Assembly (NCBI RefSeq): GCF_001905385.1
Contig: NZ_LIPF01000009.1
Location: 186,001-250,000, forward strand
Length of the DNA stretch: 64,000 nt
Reading direction: 5' to 3'
From: Streptomyces sp. CB02414
Lineage (GTDB): Bacteria > Actinomycetota > Actinomycetes > Streptomycetales > Streptomycetaceae
Position numbers and translations under genes: made by a program. This document shows, one piece after another, positions 51,132 through 59,962 of this stretch (positions are counted from its first letter, which is position 1; every line of letters starts with the position of its first letter). The notes under the pieces were generated by a model. That model saw only the letters and a program-made list of their open reading frames with translations, ran no database searches and had not been told where the DNA came from.

Positions 51132-52139
51132 ATGGAGCCTTCCAGAGTCCAGCGAAGACGGCAAGCCCGGCGGGTCCGACGAGCGCGGCGGCGACGCGCC
51201 CTGATGTGGTGTGCCCTGGTCACGTTCGGTGTCGCGGGCGGTACGGCCGCCTGGACGGTGTACTGGCCAGGGCACGCGCGCTCCGGCGCGGGTGACGCCG
51301 CGCCCTCGTCGGCCGCGGTACCGGCAGGAGGGAAGGCGTCGGTGAAGGCATCAGCGGAGGCATCGGTGAAGGCGCTCGAGCCGGTCCAGGACCGAGACCC
51401 GCGGCTGGCCGCGGCCATGTCGTCGGTGACCGTGGCGGACGGCGTCGAGATCGCGGTGGCGGTGCTCGACCCGGAAACCGAGGATGGCGCCTCGTACGGC
51501 GCGGGCCCCTTCGCCACGGCGAGCATTGTCAAGGTCGACATCTTGGCCGCGCTGCTTCTCCAGGCACAGGACGCGGGGCGGACGCTGACCGCGGCGGAGA
51601 AGGCGTACGCCGTGGCGATGATCGAGAAGAGCGACAACGCGTCGACGTCCGCGCTCTGGGAGTCGATCGGGAAGGCGGACGGGCTCGACGCGGCCAACGA
51701 ACGTTTCGGGCTGACCTCGACCGAGGGCGGTGAGGGACCGGTGTGGGGGATGACGCAGACGACGCCCGCCGATCAGGTCGCCCTGCTGCGGCAGGTGTTC
51801 GTGGCGGACGGTTCGCAACTGAGCGAGGCGTCACGGGCGTATGTGCGGGGGCTGATGGAGCGGATAGCCCCGGGGCAGCGCTGGGGGGTGTCGGCGGCGG
51901 CCGACGGTTCGGCGTGGGCGCTGAAGAACGGCTGGCTGCGGCGCAGCACCACCGGGCTGTGGGTGGTCAACAGCATCGGCCGGGTCACGTCCGGTGGCCA
52001 CGACCTCCTGGTCGCGGTGGTCTCGCGGGGCAGCACGACCATGGCGGAGGGGGTCTCGCTGACCGAGGAGGCGGCGAAGGCGGCGGTGTCCGTGTTCGCG
52101 TCGGCGGGCAGCGCCGACCAGGGTCAGAAGTCGTCGTAG
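51132..52139 (+). CDS. Serine hydrolase of the class A beta-lactamase fold
   Basis: The 335-residue protein has an Arg-rich cytoplasmic start, one membrane segment (ALMWCALVTFGVAGGTAAW) and a beta-lactamase-like domain. The active-site motif is SIVKVDI (SxxK), with SDN in EKSDNAS and KNG in LKNGWL in place of KTG. It may bind or hydrolyse peptidoglycan-like substrates; resistance function is unlikely without the usual Glu166 region. ATG 51132 lies 7 nt after TAAGAT. The last 16 nt overlap the convergent protease gene. Confidence 0.82.
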   Translation: MEPSRVQRRRQARRVRRARRRRALMWCALVTFGVAGGTAAWTVYWPGHARSGAGDAAPSSAAVPAGGKASVKASAEASVKALEPVQDRDPRLAAAMSSVTVADGVEIAVAVLDPETEDGASYGAGPFATASIVKVDILAALLLQAQDAGRTLTAAEKAYAVAMIEKSDNASTSALWESIGKADGLDAANERFGLTSTEGGEGPVWGMTQTTPADQVALLRQVFVADGSQLSEASRAYVRGLMERIAPGQRWGVSAAADGSAWALKNGWLRRSTTGLWVVNSIGRVTSGGHDLLVAVVSRGSTTMAEGVSLTEEAAKAAVSVFASAGSADQGQKSS

Positions 52140-53302
52140 CGTTCGCGGCGGCCGCGCCACAGGACGACGGCCGCGACGATCATGACGCCGCCCGCGCTGC
52201 CCGCCAGGGGCGCCGCCCAGGCCGAGGTGCCGTCGTCGGAGGCGGGGGCGTCCGGGCCCGGGCCGAAGTACTTCTCGCCGTACGCCGCCGACCTCAGGCC
52301 CTGCGGCTTCAGCCGTCCGGCCGCCTCGATGGCGGCGGCGGGGTCGACGAAGCCGTAGCCGCGGGAGTCGTCGCGGCCCCCGGCCGGGGCGTTGCGGGCC
52401 GTGTCCTCCAGGAGGCTCTTGACCTGGGCCGGGGTGAGGTCCGGGTGGGCCGACTTCACCAGGGCGGCGGCGCCGGAGACGAAGGCGGAGGCGGCGCTGG
52501 TGCCCCAGCCCTCGTAGTAGCGGTGGTCGGGGTCGGCGATGATCACGTCGACGCCGGGGGCACTGACCGTGGCGTACCAGCGGCGGGTGGAGAAGGAGGC
52601 GCGGGTGCCGTAGCGGTCGACGGCGGTGGCGGCGATGACGCCCGGGTAGGCCGCCGGGTAGGAGATGTGGTCGCCCTTCTCGCCGCCGTTGCCGGCGGAG
52701 GCGACGACGACCACGCCCTTCTTCAGGGCGTACTGGATGGCCTCGTCCTCGGCGGGCTCGGGGTGGGCGGAGGCCGAGTCGTCGCCGAGGGAGAGGTTGA
52801 TGATGTCGGCGCCGTGGTCGGCGGCCCAGCGGATGCCTTCGGCGAGGGCGTTGCCGCGGGTCTTGCGGGCCTTGGCGCGGGAGGGGTCGCCGTCCTCCAG
52901 GATGACGCGCAGGGGCAGGATCTTCGCCTCCGGGGCGACGCCCATGACGCCCTCGGAGTTGCCGGGCCCGTGGCCGTGACCGGCGATGATCCCGGCCATG
53001 GCGGTGCCGTGCCGGGCCCAGGCGCGGTCGCCCTCGCTCGCGCCGAAGCCGACCAGGTCCTTGCCGGTGAGGACGTTGCCGGCCAGGTCCGGGTGGTCGG
53101 CCTCGACGCCGGTGTCCAGGACGGCGACGGTGACGCCGGCGCCCTTGGTGGTCTGCCACGCCTTCGCGGTGTGCATGGCGTCCAGGGACCACTGCTGGGC
53201 GCGGATGCCGTCGGCGTGCGCGGCCGGTGCCGGGACCAGGACGAGGGCGGCGGCGAGGAGGAGGCTCAGGGCTCCCGTCGCACGGGTTCCGTTGGTGTTC
53301 AC
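52124..53302 (-). CDS. Mycosin-type S8 serine protease (type VII secretion-associated)
   Basis: The 392-residue subtilisin-like protease has a signal peptide (ALSLLLAAALVLVPAPAAHA). The catalytic triad motifs are VAVLDTGVEADHPDL (Asp), RHGTAMAGII (His) and GWGTSAASAFVSG (Ser). A C-terminal transmembrane helix (GGVMIVAAVVLW) is followed by a basic tail, the mycosin layout. Mycosins accompany ESX/type VII secretion, but no EccB-E genes are in the window. GTG 53302 overlaps the upstream gene by 4 nt. Confidence 0.88.
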   Translation of the reverse strand: MNTNGTRATGALSLLLAAALVLVPAPAAHADGIRAQQWSLDAMHTAKAWQTTKGAGVTVAVLDTGVEADHPDLAGNVLTGKDLVGFGASEGDRAWARHGTAMAGIIAGHGHGPGNSEGVMGVAPEAKILPLRVILEDGDPSRAKARKTRGNALAEGIRWAADHGADIINLSLGDDSASAHPEPAEDEAIQYALKKGVVVVASAGNGGEKGDHISYPAAYPGVIAATAVDRYGTRASFSTRRWYATVSAPGVDVIIADPDHRYYEGWGTSAASAFVSGAAALVKSAHPDLTPAQVKSLLEDTARNAPAGGRDDSRGYGFVDPAAAIEAAGRLKPQGLRSAAYGEKYFGPGPDAPASDDGTSAWAAPLAGSAGGVMIVAAVVLWRGRRERYDDF

Positions 53303-55257
53303 GAGGGGTGCTCCGTGGGCGCGCCGACGTTCCCCCGCAGGGCGCGTTCGACGCGGTCGGCGAGGCCCTGCGCCTCGTGGCCGAGGCCGGCCTGGGCGGG
53401 GGCCGAGGCGGCGCCGGATTCCAAGGCCTGTTCGGCGGGCTCGGGCTCGTCGACGGTGCGGTCGTCGGCCCAGCCGGAGACGGCGTAGACGACCACCGGG
53501 GCGTCGGTGAGGACAGAGACGGTCCAGGAGGCCCGTTGCGGCGCACCGAACCCGGCGGCGACGGTGCCCTCGGCGGCGTACGGCAGCGGCATGAGGTCGG
53601 CACGGCGGCCCAGGCCCTCCTTCTCGAACCGGCCGGCCAGCGCGGTCATGGCGGCGGCGTCGGCCTTGGCGAAGAGCAGGCCGACGGTGGTGACGTGGCT
53701 CTGGGTGGCGTCGGTGTAGGTGGCGCGCAGCAGGCGCGTGCAGCCGACCGGGTCGAGCACCTTGGCCAGCAGCGGGTCGAAGGCGCCGGCGCAGTCGCCG
53801 TCCGGGGCGACGGCGACCCGGGTCCAGGTGCGGTCGGCGCCACCGGGGCCGGCGCCCCGCCCCTGGACGGTGGGCGGAAAGAGCTGGTCGACCGGCACGC
53901 TGTGCCACAGGTCCCCGGCCGCGGCGAACGCGTCGCGCGCGCCGCCGTCCCCGGAGTCCCCGGCGAGCCAGCTGCCGGTCACGGCGCCGGTGACCAGTCC
54001 CAGCCCGAGTACGAGGCAGACGGCCGCGGCGACCGCCTGGGGCCTGCCGCGCCCACCGAGCGAACGCGGCCGGGCGAGTCCGTCGTACCCCTCGGGCTCC
54101 CCGAACGACACCCAGGGCCGCCCGTCGCCCGGGGCCACCGGGGCGCTCCAGGACAGCGCGGGGTCGGGGGCGGCGGCCGCCTCGTCCGCAGGGCGGGGGG
54201 CGGGGCGGGGCGCGGCTGCGGACTCCGGTGCGGGTGCCCGATCCGGCTCCGGCTCCGCCGGGACGGGGCGGAGACGCCTGGTCGTCTCGGACGCGTGCTC
54301 CGCGGGCCCGGCAGGACGGCGGCGGGGCGACGGGTCGGGTGCGGCGCCCGCCCGGGAGGCCTCGGCGGGGGCGCCGGGGCCGACGGACGGGGACGCGGGC
54401 GTCGTCGGGTGCGGTGTCTGCGGCGTGCCACTCCCGGAGGGCTCCCCGGCATACGGGGACGCGGGCGTCGCGGGCACGGCAGGACGGCGGCGGGGCGACG
54501 GGGCGGGTGCGGCGCCCGCCCGGGAGGCCTCGGCGGGGGCGCCGGGGCCGACGGACGGGGACGCGGGCGTCGTCCGGTGCGGTGTCCGCGGCGTGCCGCT
54601 TCCCTCACCGGCCTCGCGGCCGACGGTCGGCGGGGTGTCCGGGAAGCGGGCGGACGCCCGGGGCGGCGGCGCGGAATCGGTGGCCCGGAAACGCGGGAAG
54701 TGGTGTGGGGCGCCGTCCGAGGTGTGCGGGGTGTACGAGTCACTGGCCCGACGCGTCTCTGCGCGGTTTCCCTCCCCGCGCGGCGCCGCCCAGTCGCCCT
54801 CCCGGCCGTCAGCGGGGGGTGCGGGTACGCGACCGCTGCCCGGGGACGCGGATTCGTGCGGGCGGCCGCTGTCCGCGGCACCGCTGTGCGGCGTCGCCGT
54901 CGGGCGGGGCGGCGCCTGCCGACGGTCCGGTGCGGCCGAGGGCCCCGGGGAGCCGGGGTGCCCGTCCGGGCGGGGCGGGGCTCCCGTGGACGGCGGCGCC
55001 GCGGGGCGCGGCGGGGTGTCCGGGCGGCGTCCGCCCCCGGAGCGCTCACCCGTACCGGACGGACCTTCCGGCGAAGACGGCGTTCCCGGCTGGAGCGAGG
55101 CGTCGCCGCGCAGCTCACCGCCGGAGCGCAGGCGTTCGTCGCCCTGGGACTGAACCGCCCTCGCCGAAGGCGGCGTCCCGGGGCGGGGCGGAGCCGCAGA
55201 GTTGGGTGGGGTGTCGGGGCGTGGGGGGAGGGAGGCGCGGCGCGCTTCCGTGCTCAT
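53299..55257 (-). CDS. Large Pro/Ala-rich membrane protein next to mycosin
   Basis: The 652-residue protein has about 400 residues of disordered, Pro/Ala/Arg-rich sequence, a single transmembrane helix (AVAAAVCLVLGLGLVTGAV, about 424-442) and a folded extracellular C-terminal domain of about 200 residues with paired Cys. The disordered part contains a 56-residue direct repeat. ATG 55257 is chosen after GGGGGGTGC. Translational coupling (GTGA) to the protease suggests they act together, perhaps as membrane-bound substrate or adaptor; this is inference. Confidence 0.75.
   Translation of the reverse strand: MSTEARRASLPPRPDTPPNSAAPPRPGTPPSARAVQSQGDERLRSGGELRGDASLQPGTPSSPEGPSGTGERSGGGRRPDTPPRPAAPPSTGAPPRPDGHPGSPGPSAAPDRRQAPPRPTATPHSGAADSGRPHESASPGSGRVPAPPADGREGDWAAPRGEGNRAETRRASDSYTPHTSDGAPHHFPRFRATDSAPPPRASARFPDTPPTVGREAGEGSGTPRTPHRTTPASPSVGPGAPAEASRAGAAPAPSPRRRPAVPATPASPYAGEPSGSGTPQTPHPTTPASPSVGPGAPAEASRAGAAPDPSPRRRPAGPAEHASETTRRLRPVPAEPEPDRAPAPESAAAPRPAPRPADEAAAAPDPALSWSAPVAPGDGRPWVSFGEPEGYDGLARPRSLGGRGRPQAVAAAVCLVLGLGLVTGAVTGSWLAGDSGDGGARDAFAAAGDLWHSVPVDQLFPPTVQGRGAGPGGADRTWTRVAVAPDGDCAGAFDPLLAKVLDPVGCTRLLRATYTDATQSHVTTVGLLFAKADAAAMTALAGRFEKEGLGRRADLMPLPYAAEGTVAAGFGAPQRASWTVSVLTDAPVVVYAVSGWADDRTVDEPEPAEQALESGAASAPAQAGLGHEAQGLADRVERALRGNVGAPTEHPS
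54311..54604. repeat. Tandem 168-bp-spaced duplication within disordered region
   Basis: A 126-bp block at 54311-54436 recurs at 54479-54604 with only a few substitutions, keeping the frame (56-codon offset). Both encode TTPASPSVGPGAPAEASRAG-type sequence. Confidence 0.8.
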
Positions 55258-55543
55258 GCACCCCCCGTTCCTCGGGCCCGGGCCGATTCTCCGGCGCGGG
55301 CCGGTGATGTCGTCTCCTGCCCCGGCCCGGCGCGGAACGTTCCGTCCCGGGCACGCATACCCGCACGGGAGGACCGCCATCCCGGCCTGAGCCCCGGGGG
55401 CCCGGCCGCCGGGGTCGCCCCGCCGTGCGTGCGCGTCACTCTACGGCGTGACCCCGCCCGGCGGGGAACCAGTCCGCGCGCCCGTGGCATTGGCCCGGAA
55501 CGTCCCCCTACCCTGCGGTAATCCTGTCTGGCAGGCTGCGGTC

Positions 55544-56746
55544 ATGACCGCACGCGCCGCCGACCGGGCCCGCTACGACCGGGCCACCGCCCATCTGGAC
55601 GCCCCCGTGGCGATCGTGGACCTGGAGGCCTTCGACGCGAACGCCGACGACCTGCTGCGCCGGGCCGGCGGGAAGCCGGTCCGGGTCGCCAGCAAGTCCG
55701 TACGCTGCCGTGCGCTGCTGGAACGGGTCCTGGCCCGGGAGGGCTTCGCGGGCGTCATGTCGTTCACGCTGGCCGAGTCCCTGTGGCTGGCGCGCTCCGG
55801 TTTCGAGGACGTGCTGCTCGCCTACCCGTCGGCGGACCGCGCCCGGTACGCCGAGCTGACCGCCGATCCCAAGCTCGCCTCCGCCGTCACCGTGATGATC
55901 GACGACCCGGCGCAGCTGGACCTCATCGACGCGGCGCGCGACGGCGGCGGGGAAGTCGTGCGGGTGTGTCTGGAGTTGGACACCTCGCTGAAGCTGCTCG
56001 GCGGGCGGGTGCGGGTCGGGGCCCGGCGCTCCCCGCTGCACTCCCCCGCCGAAGTCGCCGACCTGGCCCGCTCGGTGGCCCGCCGGCCCGGCTTCGAGGT
56101 CGTCGGCGTCATGGCGTACGAGGGGCATGTGGCCGGTGTCGGGGACGCGGTGGCGGGGCGGCCGCTGCGGTCGCGTGCCGTGCGGCTGATGCAGGCCGCC
56201 GCCCGCCGGGAACTGGCCGAGCGGCGCGCGGCGGTGGTGCGGGCGGTCCGGGCCGTGGCGCCCGGCCTGGTGTTCGTCAACGGCGGCGGCACGGGCAGCG
56301 TGCAGCACACCGCCGCGGAGGACGCGGTCACCGAGATCGCCGCCGGGTCGGGGCTGTACGTGCCGCGGCTGTTCGACAACTACACGTCGTTCCGGGGCCG
56401 TCCCGCCGCGCTGTTCGCCCAGCCCGTCGTGCGGCGCCCGGGGGTCGGGGCCGTGACCGTGCTCGGCGGGGGCTACCCCGCCTCCGGTGCGGCCGGGAAG
56501 GACCGGCTGCCCGTGCCGTACCTCCCCGAGGGGTTGCGCTACGACCCCCAGGAGGGCGCCGGCGAGGTGCAGACGCCGCTGCTCGGCACTCCGGCCGACG
56601 ATCTGCTGATCGGCGACAAGGTGTGGTTCCGGCACGCCAAGGCCGGCGAGCTGTGCGAACGGTTCGACACCCTGCACCTGGTGGAGGGGGACGCGGTGAC
56701 GGCCACGGTGCCGACGTACCGGGGCGAGGGGCACACCTTCCTCTGA
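55544..56746 (+). CDS. PLP-dependent amino-acid deaminase/aldolase (alanine racemase N-domain family)
   Basis: The 400-residue enzyme has an alanine-racemase-type barrel with the PLP lysine in VRVASKSVRCRALLE (about residue 50) and a D-serine-dehydratase-like C-terminal domain (IGDKVWFRHAKAGELCERFD). Family members are D-threonine aldolases or D-amino-acid deaminases; the substrate is undefined. ATG 55544 (MTARAADRARYDRATAHLDA) is preferred over the earlier frame start at 55448. Confidence 0.85.
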   Translation: MTARAADRARYDRATAHLDAPVAIVDLEAFDANADDLLRRAGGKPVRVASKSVRCRALLERVLAREGFAGVMSFTLAESLWLARSGFEDVLLAYPSADRARYAELTADPKLASAVTVMIDDPAQLDLIDAARDGGGEVVRVCLELDTSLKLLGGRVRVGARRSPLHSPAEVADLARSVARRPGFEVVGVMAYEGHVAGVGDAVAGRPLRSRAVRLMQAAARRELAERRAAVVRAVRAVAPGLVFVNGGGTGSVQHTAAEDAVTEIAAGSGLYVPRLFDNYTSFRGRPAALFAQPVVRRPGVGAVTVLGGGYPASGAAGKDRLPVPYLPEGLRYDPQEGAGEVQTPLLGTPADDLLIGDKVWFRHAKAGELCERFDTLHLVEGDAVTATVPTYRGEGHTFL

Positions 56747-56762
56747 CCCGCCGCCCGGCGGC

Positions 56763-57758
56763 TCAGTCGGACGGGCCGATGCCGCTGCCCACGCCACCGC
56801 CCGTGTCCGCGTCGCCGACGGGCCGGATGCCGTCGGTGATCTCGTCCATCACGGCGAGCGGCGGTCCCTCCTCGCCCGCGTCGAAGACGTAGCGGACGAG
56901 GATCGGGGACTCGGTGCCGACGGTGGAGGGGAAGACCAGCGACTGTACGTAGCCGCCGGGGCCCTTGGCCGTCGTCACCCGCCAGCGCACGTAGTACCCG
57001 GCGCGTCCGGCGACCGCGACCGGTCCTGCCCCGACCTGTTCGTGGGACTCGATGCCGCCGAAGGGTTCGCCGCCGACCGGATCGCGGTCGTAGGCGTCCT
57101 CGGCCGCGTCCTCGATGTCCTGCTCGGCGAGGGCCTTCGGGGAGGACTCGGTGCTGCCCGTGACGGTGCGCGAGATGACCAGGCCGTGCCGGCAGACGCC
57201 GCCGTCGCCGGGGCAGTCGTAGGTGCCGTCCGTGGTCATCATGACGTCGTCCTCGGCGATGTACCGGGGACGCACCCAGCCGTCCGGCAGCGGGAAGGTG
57301 ATGCCGTTCAGCGGGTCCTCGACCACGGCCGGGTCGTCGGCGGAGGATTCGGAAGCGGCCGGTGAGGAGGACGGTGGCGTACTCGTCGGCGCCGGGGCGC
57401 CGGTGGTGGCCGTGACCGGCGGGGTCCGTGCCTCGGGTGCGTCGCCGTCGTCCTCACCCAGGAGGAACACACCGGTGACGACCGCCGCCACCAGGACCGC
57501 CGCGGCGGTGGTGAGGGCGATCGCCCTGGCCCGCCCGCCGCCGCCCGCCGGCCCGCGCTGCCCGGGGCCGCCGCCGGTGAACAGCGGCACGGTCGACGAC
57601 GGCGGCGGCTCCGGGGGCCCGTACCCGGTGGGCGGCCCGTATCCGGCGGGGGCCCCGGGCACGCGACGGTGCTCCGTCCAGGCCGTGCCGTCCCACCAGC
57701 GTTCCTGGTGCGGGGCCGACGGATCGGGGTACCAGCCGGGCGGCGGCGTCATGCTCAT
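56763..57758 (-). CDS. DUF2510 membrane protein
   Basis: The 331-residue protein begins with the DUF2510 motif GWYPDPSAPHQERWWDGTAW (residues 8-27). A Pro/Gly linker, one transmembrane helix (AIALTTAAAVLVAAVVTGVFLL), a Thr/Ser/Pro-rich stretch and an extracellular domain of about 190 residues with a Cys pair (YDCPGDGGVCRHG) follow. Function unknown. ATG 57758 lies 6 nt after TACAGT with TAGACC 16 nt further up, so transcription should start at the ATG. It is convergent with the aldolase gene. Confidence 0.8.
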   Translation of the reverse strand: MSMTPPPGWYPDPSAPHQERWWDGTAWTEHRRVPGAPAGYGPPTGYGPPEPPPSSTVPLFTGGGPGQRGPAGGGGRARAIALTTAAAVLVAAVVTGVFLLGEDDGDAPEARTPPVTATTGAPAPTSTPPSSSPAASESSADDPAVVEDPLNGITFPLPDGWVRPRYIAEDDVMMTTDGTYDCPGDGGVCRHGLVISRTVTGSTESSPKALAEQDIEDAAEDAYDRDPVGGEPFGGIESHEQVGAGPVAVAGRAGYYVRWRVTTAKGPGGYVQSLVFPSTVGTESPILVRYVFDAGEEGPPLAVMDEITDGIRPVGDADTGGGVGSGIGPSD

Positions 57759-57789
57759 TCCGGCACTGTAGGACGCCGCCCGCCCCGGT

Positions 57790-58572
57790 CTACAGCGGTG
57801 TGACGTACGCCCCGGAGATCCCGCCGTCCACCAGGAAGTCGGTGGCGTTGACGAAGGAGGAGTCGTCGCTGGCCAGGAAGGCGACGGCGGCGGCGATCTC
57901 CTCGGCCTCGGCGAACCGCCCGAGCGGGATGTGCACGAGGCGGCGTGCGGCCCGCTCCGGGTCCTTGGCGAACAGCTCCCGCAGCAGCGGGGTGTTGACC
58001 GGGCCGGGGCACAGGGCGTTGACGCGGATGCCTTCCCGCGCGAACTGCACGCCCAGTTCCCGGGACATGGCGAGGACACCGCCCTTGGACGCGGTGTACG
58101 AGATCTGGCTGGTGGCGGCACCCATCCGCGCGACGAAGGACGCGGTGTTGATGATCGAGCCCCTGCCCTGGCGCCGCATGTAGGGGATGGCGGCCTTGCA
58201 GCACAGGTAGACGGAGGTGAGGTTGACCTCCTGGACGCGCTTCCAGGCCTCCAGTCCCGTCTCCAGGATGGAGTCGTCGTCGGGCGGCGAGATGCCGGCG
58301 TTGTTGAACGCGACGTCGACGCTGCCGTAGGTGTCGTACGCCGCCTCGAACAGCGCCTCCACCTGCTCCGGGTCGGTCACGTCGGCCTTGACGAAGGTGC
58401 CGCCGGTCTCCTCGGCCGCCGCCTTGCCCCGGGTCTCGTCCACGTCGCCGCAGACGACGTGGGCGCCCTCGGAGGCGAGCCGGCGGGCGGACGCGAGGCC
58501 GATGCCGCTGCCGGCCCCGGTGACGACGGCGGTGCGGCCGGCCAGACGGCGGCAGATGATGTCCTCGGTCAT
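57790..58572 (-). CDS. SDR family oxidoreductase
   Basis: The 260-residue classical short-chain dehydrogenase has the cofactor motif VTGAGSGIGLASARRL, FNNAGIS and the catalytic YTASK (YxxxK). An Asp after beta-2 (CGDVDETRG) suggests NAD(H). It sits 6 nt after the aldehyde dehydrogenase gene, in the glnA-like gene cluster. It may oxidise an alcohol in amine or amino-alcohol breakdown; the substrate is inferred only. Confidence 0.9.
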   Translation of the reverse strand: MTEDIICRRLAGRTAVVTGAGSGIGLASARRLASEGAHVVCGDVDETRGKAAAEETGGTFVKADVTDPEQVEALFEAAYDTYGSVDVAFNNAGISPPDDDSILETGLEAWKRVQEVNLTSVYLCCKAAIPYMRRQGRGSIINTASFVARMGAATSQISYTASKGGVLAMSRELGVQFAREGIRVNALCPGPVNTPLLRELFAKDPERAARRLVHIPLGRFAEAEEIAAAVAFLASDDSSFVNATDFLVDGGISGAYVTPL

Positions 58573-58578
58573 GAGTGG

Positions 58579-59955
58579 CTATGCCTCCGTGCTGATGAAG
58601 ACGTTCTTGGTCTCGGTGAAGGCGGTGAGCGCGTCGGGGCCGAGTTCGCGGCCGAGACCGGACTGCTCGAAGCCGCCGAACGGGGTCCAGTAGCGCACAC
58701 TGGAGTGGGAGTTGACCGACAGGTTCCCGGCGCGCACCGCGCTCGACACCCGCAGGGCGCGTCCGACGTCCCGGGTCCACAGCGAGCCGGAGAGGCCGTA
58801 GTCGGTGGCGTTGGCCAGGCGGACCGCGTCGGCCTCGTCCTCGAAGGGCAGGACGACGGCGACGGGGCCGAAGACCTCCTCGACGGCCACGCGGGCGTGC
58901 GCGTCCACGCCGGTGAGGACGGTGGGCGGGAACCAGAAGCCGGGGCCGCCCTCGGGGGCCTTGCCGCGGATGGCGTCGGCGTCGTCGGGGACGTAGGAGC
59001 GGACGCGGTCCAGTTGGGCGCGGGAGATCAGCGGGCCCATGTCGGTGCTCTCGTCGGCCGGGTCGCCGACGCGGACGGACTCGATCGCGGGGGCCAGGAG
59101 GGCGAGGAAACGGTCGTACACGGTGCGCTGGACGAGGACGCGGGTGCGGGCGCAGCAGTCCTGGCCGGAGTTGTCGAGGAAGGACATGGGGGTGGCGGCC
59201 GCGGCGGCCTCCAGGTCGGCGTCGGCGAAGACGATGTTGGGGCTCTTGCCGCCGAGTTCGAGGGTGACGGGCTTGAGGAGGGCGGCGCCCTCGGCGGCCA
59301 CCCGCCGGCCCACGGCCGTCGAGCCGGTGAAGACGATCTTCGCGACGCCGGGGTGCCGGACGAGGGCGTCACCCGCGACCGGTCCGTGCCCCGGCAGGAC
59401 CTGGAACAGTCCCTCGGGAAGGCCTGCCTCCAGGGCCAGTTCGGCCAGGCGGAGCGCGGTCAGCGGGGTGGTCTCGGCGGGCTTGAGGAGCACGGCGTTG
59501 CCCGCCGCCAGCGCCGGTGCGGTGCCCCAGGCCGCGATGGGCATCGGGAAGTTCCAGGGGGCGATGACGCCGACCACGCCCAGCGGTTCGAGGATCGTCA
59601 CGTCGAGCCCGCCCGCGACCGGGATCTGCCGTCCGGTGAGCCGCTCCACTCCCCCGGCGGCGTAGTCGAGCAGGTCGCGGACGTTGCCGGCCTCCCAGCG
59701 GGCGTTGCCGACGGTGTGCCCGGCCTCCATGACCTCCAGCCGGGCCAGTTCCTCCAGGTGGCCGTCGACGGCGGCGGCGAAGCGGCGCAGCAGCCGGGCG
59801 CGGTCGCCGGGGGCGAGGGCGGCCCAGCCGGCCTGCGCCCGCACGGCCCGTACGACGGCGGCGTCGACGTCGGACGCCGATGCCGCGGGGACGGTGGCGA
59901 CGACCTCTTCGGTGGCGGGGTTCAGTACACGCAGCAGGTCGGGCAGGTCGGACAA
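58579..59955 (-). CDS. Aldehyde dehydrogenase
   Basis: The 458-residue enzyme contains the family motifs PWNFPMPIAAWG, FTGSTAVGRRV, ELGGKSPNIVF and the catalytic Cys in NSGQDCCARTRV. By gene context it should oxidise a gamma-glutamyl-amino-aldehyde, as PuuC does in the gamma-glutamyl putrescine pathway, or a related aldehyde. The start is a TTG (59955), 7 nt after the ligase gene stop. Confidence 0.92.
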   Translation of the reverse strand: MSDLPDLLRVLNPATEEVVATVPAASASDVDAAVVRAVRAQAGWAALAPGDRARLLRRFAAAVDGHLEELARLEVMEAGHTVGNARWEAGNVRDLLDYAAGGVERLTGRQIPVAGGLDVTILEPLGVVGVIAPWNFPMPIAAWGTAPALAAGNAVLLKPAETTPLTALRLAELALEAGLPEGLFQVLPGHGPVAGDALVRHPGVAKIVFTGSTAVGRRVAAEGAALLKPVTLELGGKSPNIVFADADLEAAAAATPMSFLDNSGQDCCARTRVLVQRTVYDRFLALLAPAIESVRVGDPADESTDMGPLISRAQLDRVRSYVPDDADAIRGKAPEGGPGFWFPPTVLTGVDAHARVAVEEVFGPVAVVLPFEDEADAVRLANATDYGLSGSLWTRDVGRALRVSSAVRAGNLSVNSHSSVRYWTPFGGFEQSGLGRELGPDALTAFTETKNVFISTEA

Positions 59956-59962
59956 CGGTGCC

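Noticed and set aside
55258..55543. Small genes between the disordered membrane protein and the aldolase
   Set aside because: Short frames there have no ribosome-binding sites or family resemblance; the gap most likely holds divergent promoters.
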